NCBI GenBank assembly: GCA_014706295.1
Contig: JACSVZ010000022.1
Location: 4,668,830-4,732,829, forward strand
Origin: Lycocorax pyrrhopterus obiensis
Lineage: Eukaryota > Chordata > Aves > Passeriformes > Paradisaeidae
Direction of reading: 5' to 3'
Length of the DNA stretch: 64,000 nucleotides
Part shown: one piece after another, positions 62,003 to 64,000 of the stretch
Layout of the letters: every line of letters starts with the position of its first letter
Numbering within the stretch: the stretch's first letter is position 1
Program-made: the position numbers and the translations under genes
Notes under the pieces: model-generated
Seen by the model: only the letters and a program-made list of their open reading frames with translations
What the model was told of the DNA's origin: nothing
Database searches by the model: none

Positions 62003-64000
62003 GTGAGACCCGCCGGCCGCCGCCGCCACCACCCGCGGGAGAGCCGCGCCCGGGGGCTGCGCCGCGCCGGGGCCGCCGCCATGTGGGCGCCGGGCCTGAG
62101 GCCTGCGGCGAGCGCGGCCTCCGCCCTGCGCGGGGCCGGGGCAGGGGCCGGGGCGGGCGGGGGTCCCGCCGGGCCGGGGCTGAGGCAGCGCGGGGGGCGC
62201 AGGCTGGGCCGGGCGCGGGGCCGGCGCCTTGCCCGGAGGCCCGCCGAGCCCGCGGGTGTGTGCTGGGGCCGCGAGTCCTGGGAAGGCCTGGAGCTCGCCT
62301 GGAGCTGTCCTGGAGCTCCTGGTGTGCTGCCGGCGGCCGCCCCTGGCACGGAGAAGCTGGAGAGGGAGACAGATGGCCCCGCCATCGCTTCTCCATCGTG
62401 TTCTGCTCTCTTTAGCGAAACGCAGCGTTTAGGCAGTTACCACTCGCTTTCTGGAGCTTCATTAGCTTGGGTTTTAACCTTGAGAGCCGAATAGCAACAT
62501 CTGAACAAATTATAACTTCGCATTTTCCGGATCTGGCGGTGTTTGTCTAGGCCCAGTACCAGGGAAGTTGATACATCCGTGTCTGAGAAATTTTTCTGCT
62601 GTGAATGCCGTGTGTTGGCAGCTTTAGTGGCCTCATTTCCATTGCTCTCATGGGGAAAAGGAAGGTTTTCCGTGTGTGAGGTGCTTATTAGGCTGGTGTA
62701 GCCCGTGGGAAGCTGCCCTGGCTGGATCTAGGAGATGGCTCCTTCTGGCCTTCTATGTTCTCTCTGGTGTTGTTTTAATACCTGTGTGGCTTGTTTCCTT
62801 CAGAGCAAAGTGATCACTCAAGCCTTGGAGACAGGCTTGTCCTACGTCATAAAGGGGAACTGGTGTAATTACGACTTACTTTAGTAGTAGCTGTGACTGA
62901 CCTACTCAGCTGCTTTAACATCTAGAATGAATACGTTGCATTTTTGTGCCTAAGTGTGTCATGGGAGCTGCAGTTCTCATGTCTGGGCTGTTCTCTGCAC
63001 TCAGGAATGCTTGCATCAGGTGCTGTCTGACGCAGGTGATCACAGGGCCAGGGACCAGTTCATGGAGTGTCCTGGTTTGAATATAGTTTGTATCAGTAAA
63101 ACTGGTTTTCTTGCATAGTGGATTAATTTGACATTGGGGTCGTTCCTGGGATCTGCAGTGAAGTTCCATCTCTGGGCTGCTTTATGTGACAGAGAATAAA
63201 GATGATGGCAGGTAACACAGCTGAGCTGTCACTGTTCTTCAGGCTCGTGTGGTGTGAGTGTGAGTGCAGGTGCCTTCCAGAACTTCTGTGGCTCTGGTTG
63301 CTGGGAGCCAAATACTTTGATATTGATGTAAAGTTGGTGAAACTTTTTAAAGCCTGTGAAGTTGAGGAGGGTGAAGACAAATTAACACCGGAAACTGGGA
63401 TAGATGGTAAGAACTTAGTTGTGTTGAACTATAGCTTAAAATTTTCAGAGCTGTGTATGAATGAAACTCGTTGGAACGTGCCCGGAGCTGGGGCACAGCA
63501 GGGGCAGCACAGGCTCATTTTGTGAGGAGAAGTAGTCTGTTAATGTCTGTTTGGTTTATTAAAAATCCTGCAATGTACATAATCCCAATGGAGGTCTAAA
63601 AGTTCTTTGAATCCTGCAGTTTTGTGAAGCTTCAGGCAATAATATTAGAGAGTGCTGTGCTTTGAGCAGCCAGAAAATTTGAGTGCTGCTTGATCTTAGT
63701 AATTTTGCATCTCACCATAGACATAAGTCAGCGTAGTATAAGGACACCTGAATTAACTTGATCAGGGCAGGGGTGATGTCTGCTTCCTAGACATGCCTAT
63801 GTTTATTCAGACTAAGGAGATGGGATTTATCTGTGACTTCTGTTGGAATCCCTGCCATTTGCCACTGTCGCAGCAGTTCAGAGGATCATTGGCTTCAGTC
63901 TTGAGTTGCATTTGGTCTATGAAACATTCTGTTTCCCCCCCTCTGTTCGCTTGCTAGTTTTCTGCAAGTTGGGATTTTGACTGTTTAGGCACTTGAGGTA
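62003..64000 (+). other. EIF2S2: Intron 1 of probable EIF2S2 (continues beyond window)
   Basis: No sequence encoding the expected Met-Ile-Phe-Asp-Pro start of exon 2, or the following polylysine block, is present, so the whole stretch is read as intron. Two exon-like segments occur. One at 62804 follows a good acceptor (TTTCCTTCAG) but runs to a stop after 26 codons. The other at 63243-63406 ends in a strong donor (GATG|GTAAGA) but hits a stop at once if joined in phase 0 to exon 1. Both are probably cryptic. The first ~290 bases are still CpG-island sequence. Confidence 0.5.

Larger units (their letters stand above)
61736..62290 (+). promoter_or_regulatory. EIF2S2: CpG-island promoter of the probable EIF2S2 gene
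   Basis: This is very GC- and CpG-rich sequence that begins right where a CR1 fragment ends, and it spans exon 1 and the first ~290 bases of intron 1. Visible elements are an NRF1-like site GCGCAGGCGC at 61861-61870 and four tandem GC boxes (GGGGC repeats, Sp1/KLF type) at 61871-61893. No TATA box is seen at a sensible distance. A TATA-less, GC-box, NRF1-type promoter fits a constitutive translation factor. Transcription probably starts in the ~100 bases before the ATG at 61988, but the exact start cannot be read from sequence. Confidence 0.82.

Noticed and set aside
61375..62385. A 336-codon minus-strand open frame across the EIF2S2 promoter
   Set aside because: It runs through CR1 and then the CpG island; the length comes from GC-rich composition lacking stops, and no protein family is recognisable.
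63202..63525. Open frame in intron 1 as exon 2 of EIF2S2
   Set aside because: It lacks the expected Met-Ile-Phe-Asp-Pro and lysine-rich start, and its phase does not fit exon 1.

Overview
The window looks like avian nuclear DNA, probably from a passerine. I infer this from abundant fragments of CR1, the chicken-repeat LINE, many with the tell-tale 3' end of short ATTCTRTG-like units. Further support comes from several solo retroviral LTRs with clean target-site duplications, and from compact GC-rich CpG islands in otherwise AT-rich, repeat-poor DNA. The species cannot be fixed from sequence alone.

Only one host gene start can be supported. At 61988-62002 a CpG-island promoter drives a short first coding exon, Met-Ser-Gly-Asp-Glu, followed directly by a GTGAGA splice donor. 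These five residues match the N-terminus of vertebrate eIF2-beta (EIF2S2). The rest of the window to the right is its first intron, and no second coding exon can be assigned before position 64000. If this is EIF2S2, then by vertebrate synteny (RALY - EIF2S2 - ASIP, with EIF2S2 and ASIP head to head) the roughly 62 kb to the left is the upstream flank of the agouti gene ASIP on the minus strand. I looked for the cysteine-rich ASIP exon and found none, so ASIP coding exons probably lie left of the window.

Layout. 1-5.1 kb: AT-rich unique sequence. 5.14-5.47 kb: orphan CpG island. 5.5-8.4 kb: unique DNA with a pyrimidine-rich stretch. 8.44-9.53 kb: LTR. 10.8-12.5 kb: long CR1 with broken reverse-transcriptase frames (minus). 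13.07-15.7 kb: cluster of three solo LTRs of three families. 18.1-19.6 kb: two CR1 3' ends. 24-31 kb: small CR1 pieces and an LTR at 29.6 kb of the same family as that at 13.07 kb, inverted. 31.18-32.03 kb: a further LTR. 38.0-38.6 kb: a third, older member of the 13.07-kb LTR family. 45-50 kb: three CR1 fragments and a TTTC microsatellite. 53.5-54.2 kb: LTR. 56.4-56.7 kb: a second orphan CpG island abutting a CR1. 58.4-61.7 kb: a nearly continuous mosaic of plus-strand CR1 fragments running up to the EIF2S2 promoter. 61.74-62.3 kb: the promoter and exon 1. Then intron.

The most useful leads are the two orphan CpG islands, which are candidate alternative promoters of ASIP or of unannotated transcripts; the CR1 abutting the EIF2S2 promoter; a 7-codon upstream ORF in the inferred EIF2S2 leader; and the family of solo LTRs carrying an expandable 63-bp internal repeat. 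I found no convincing evidence of a wholly new biological system.
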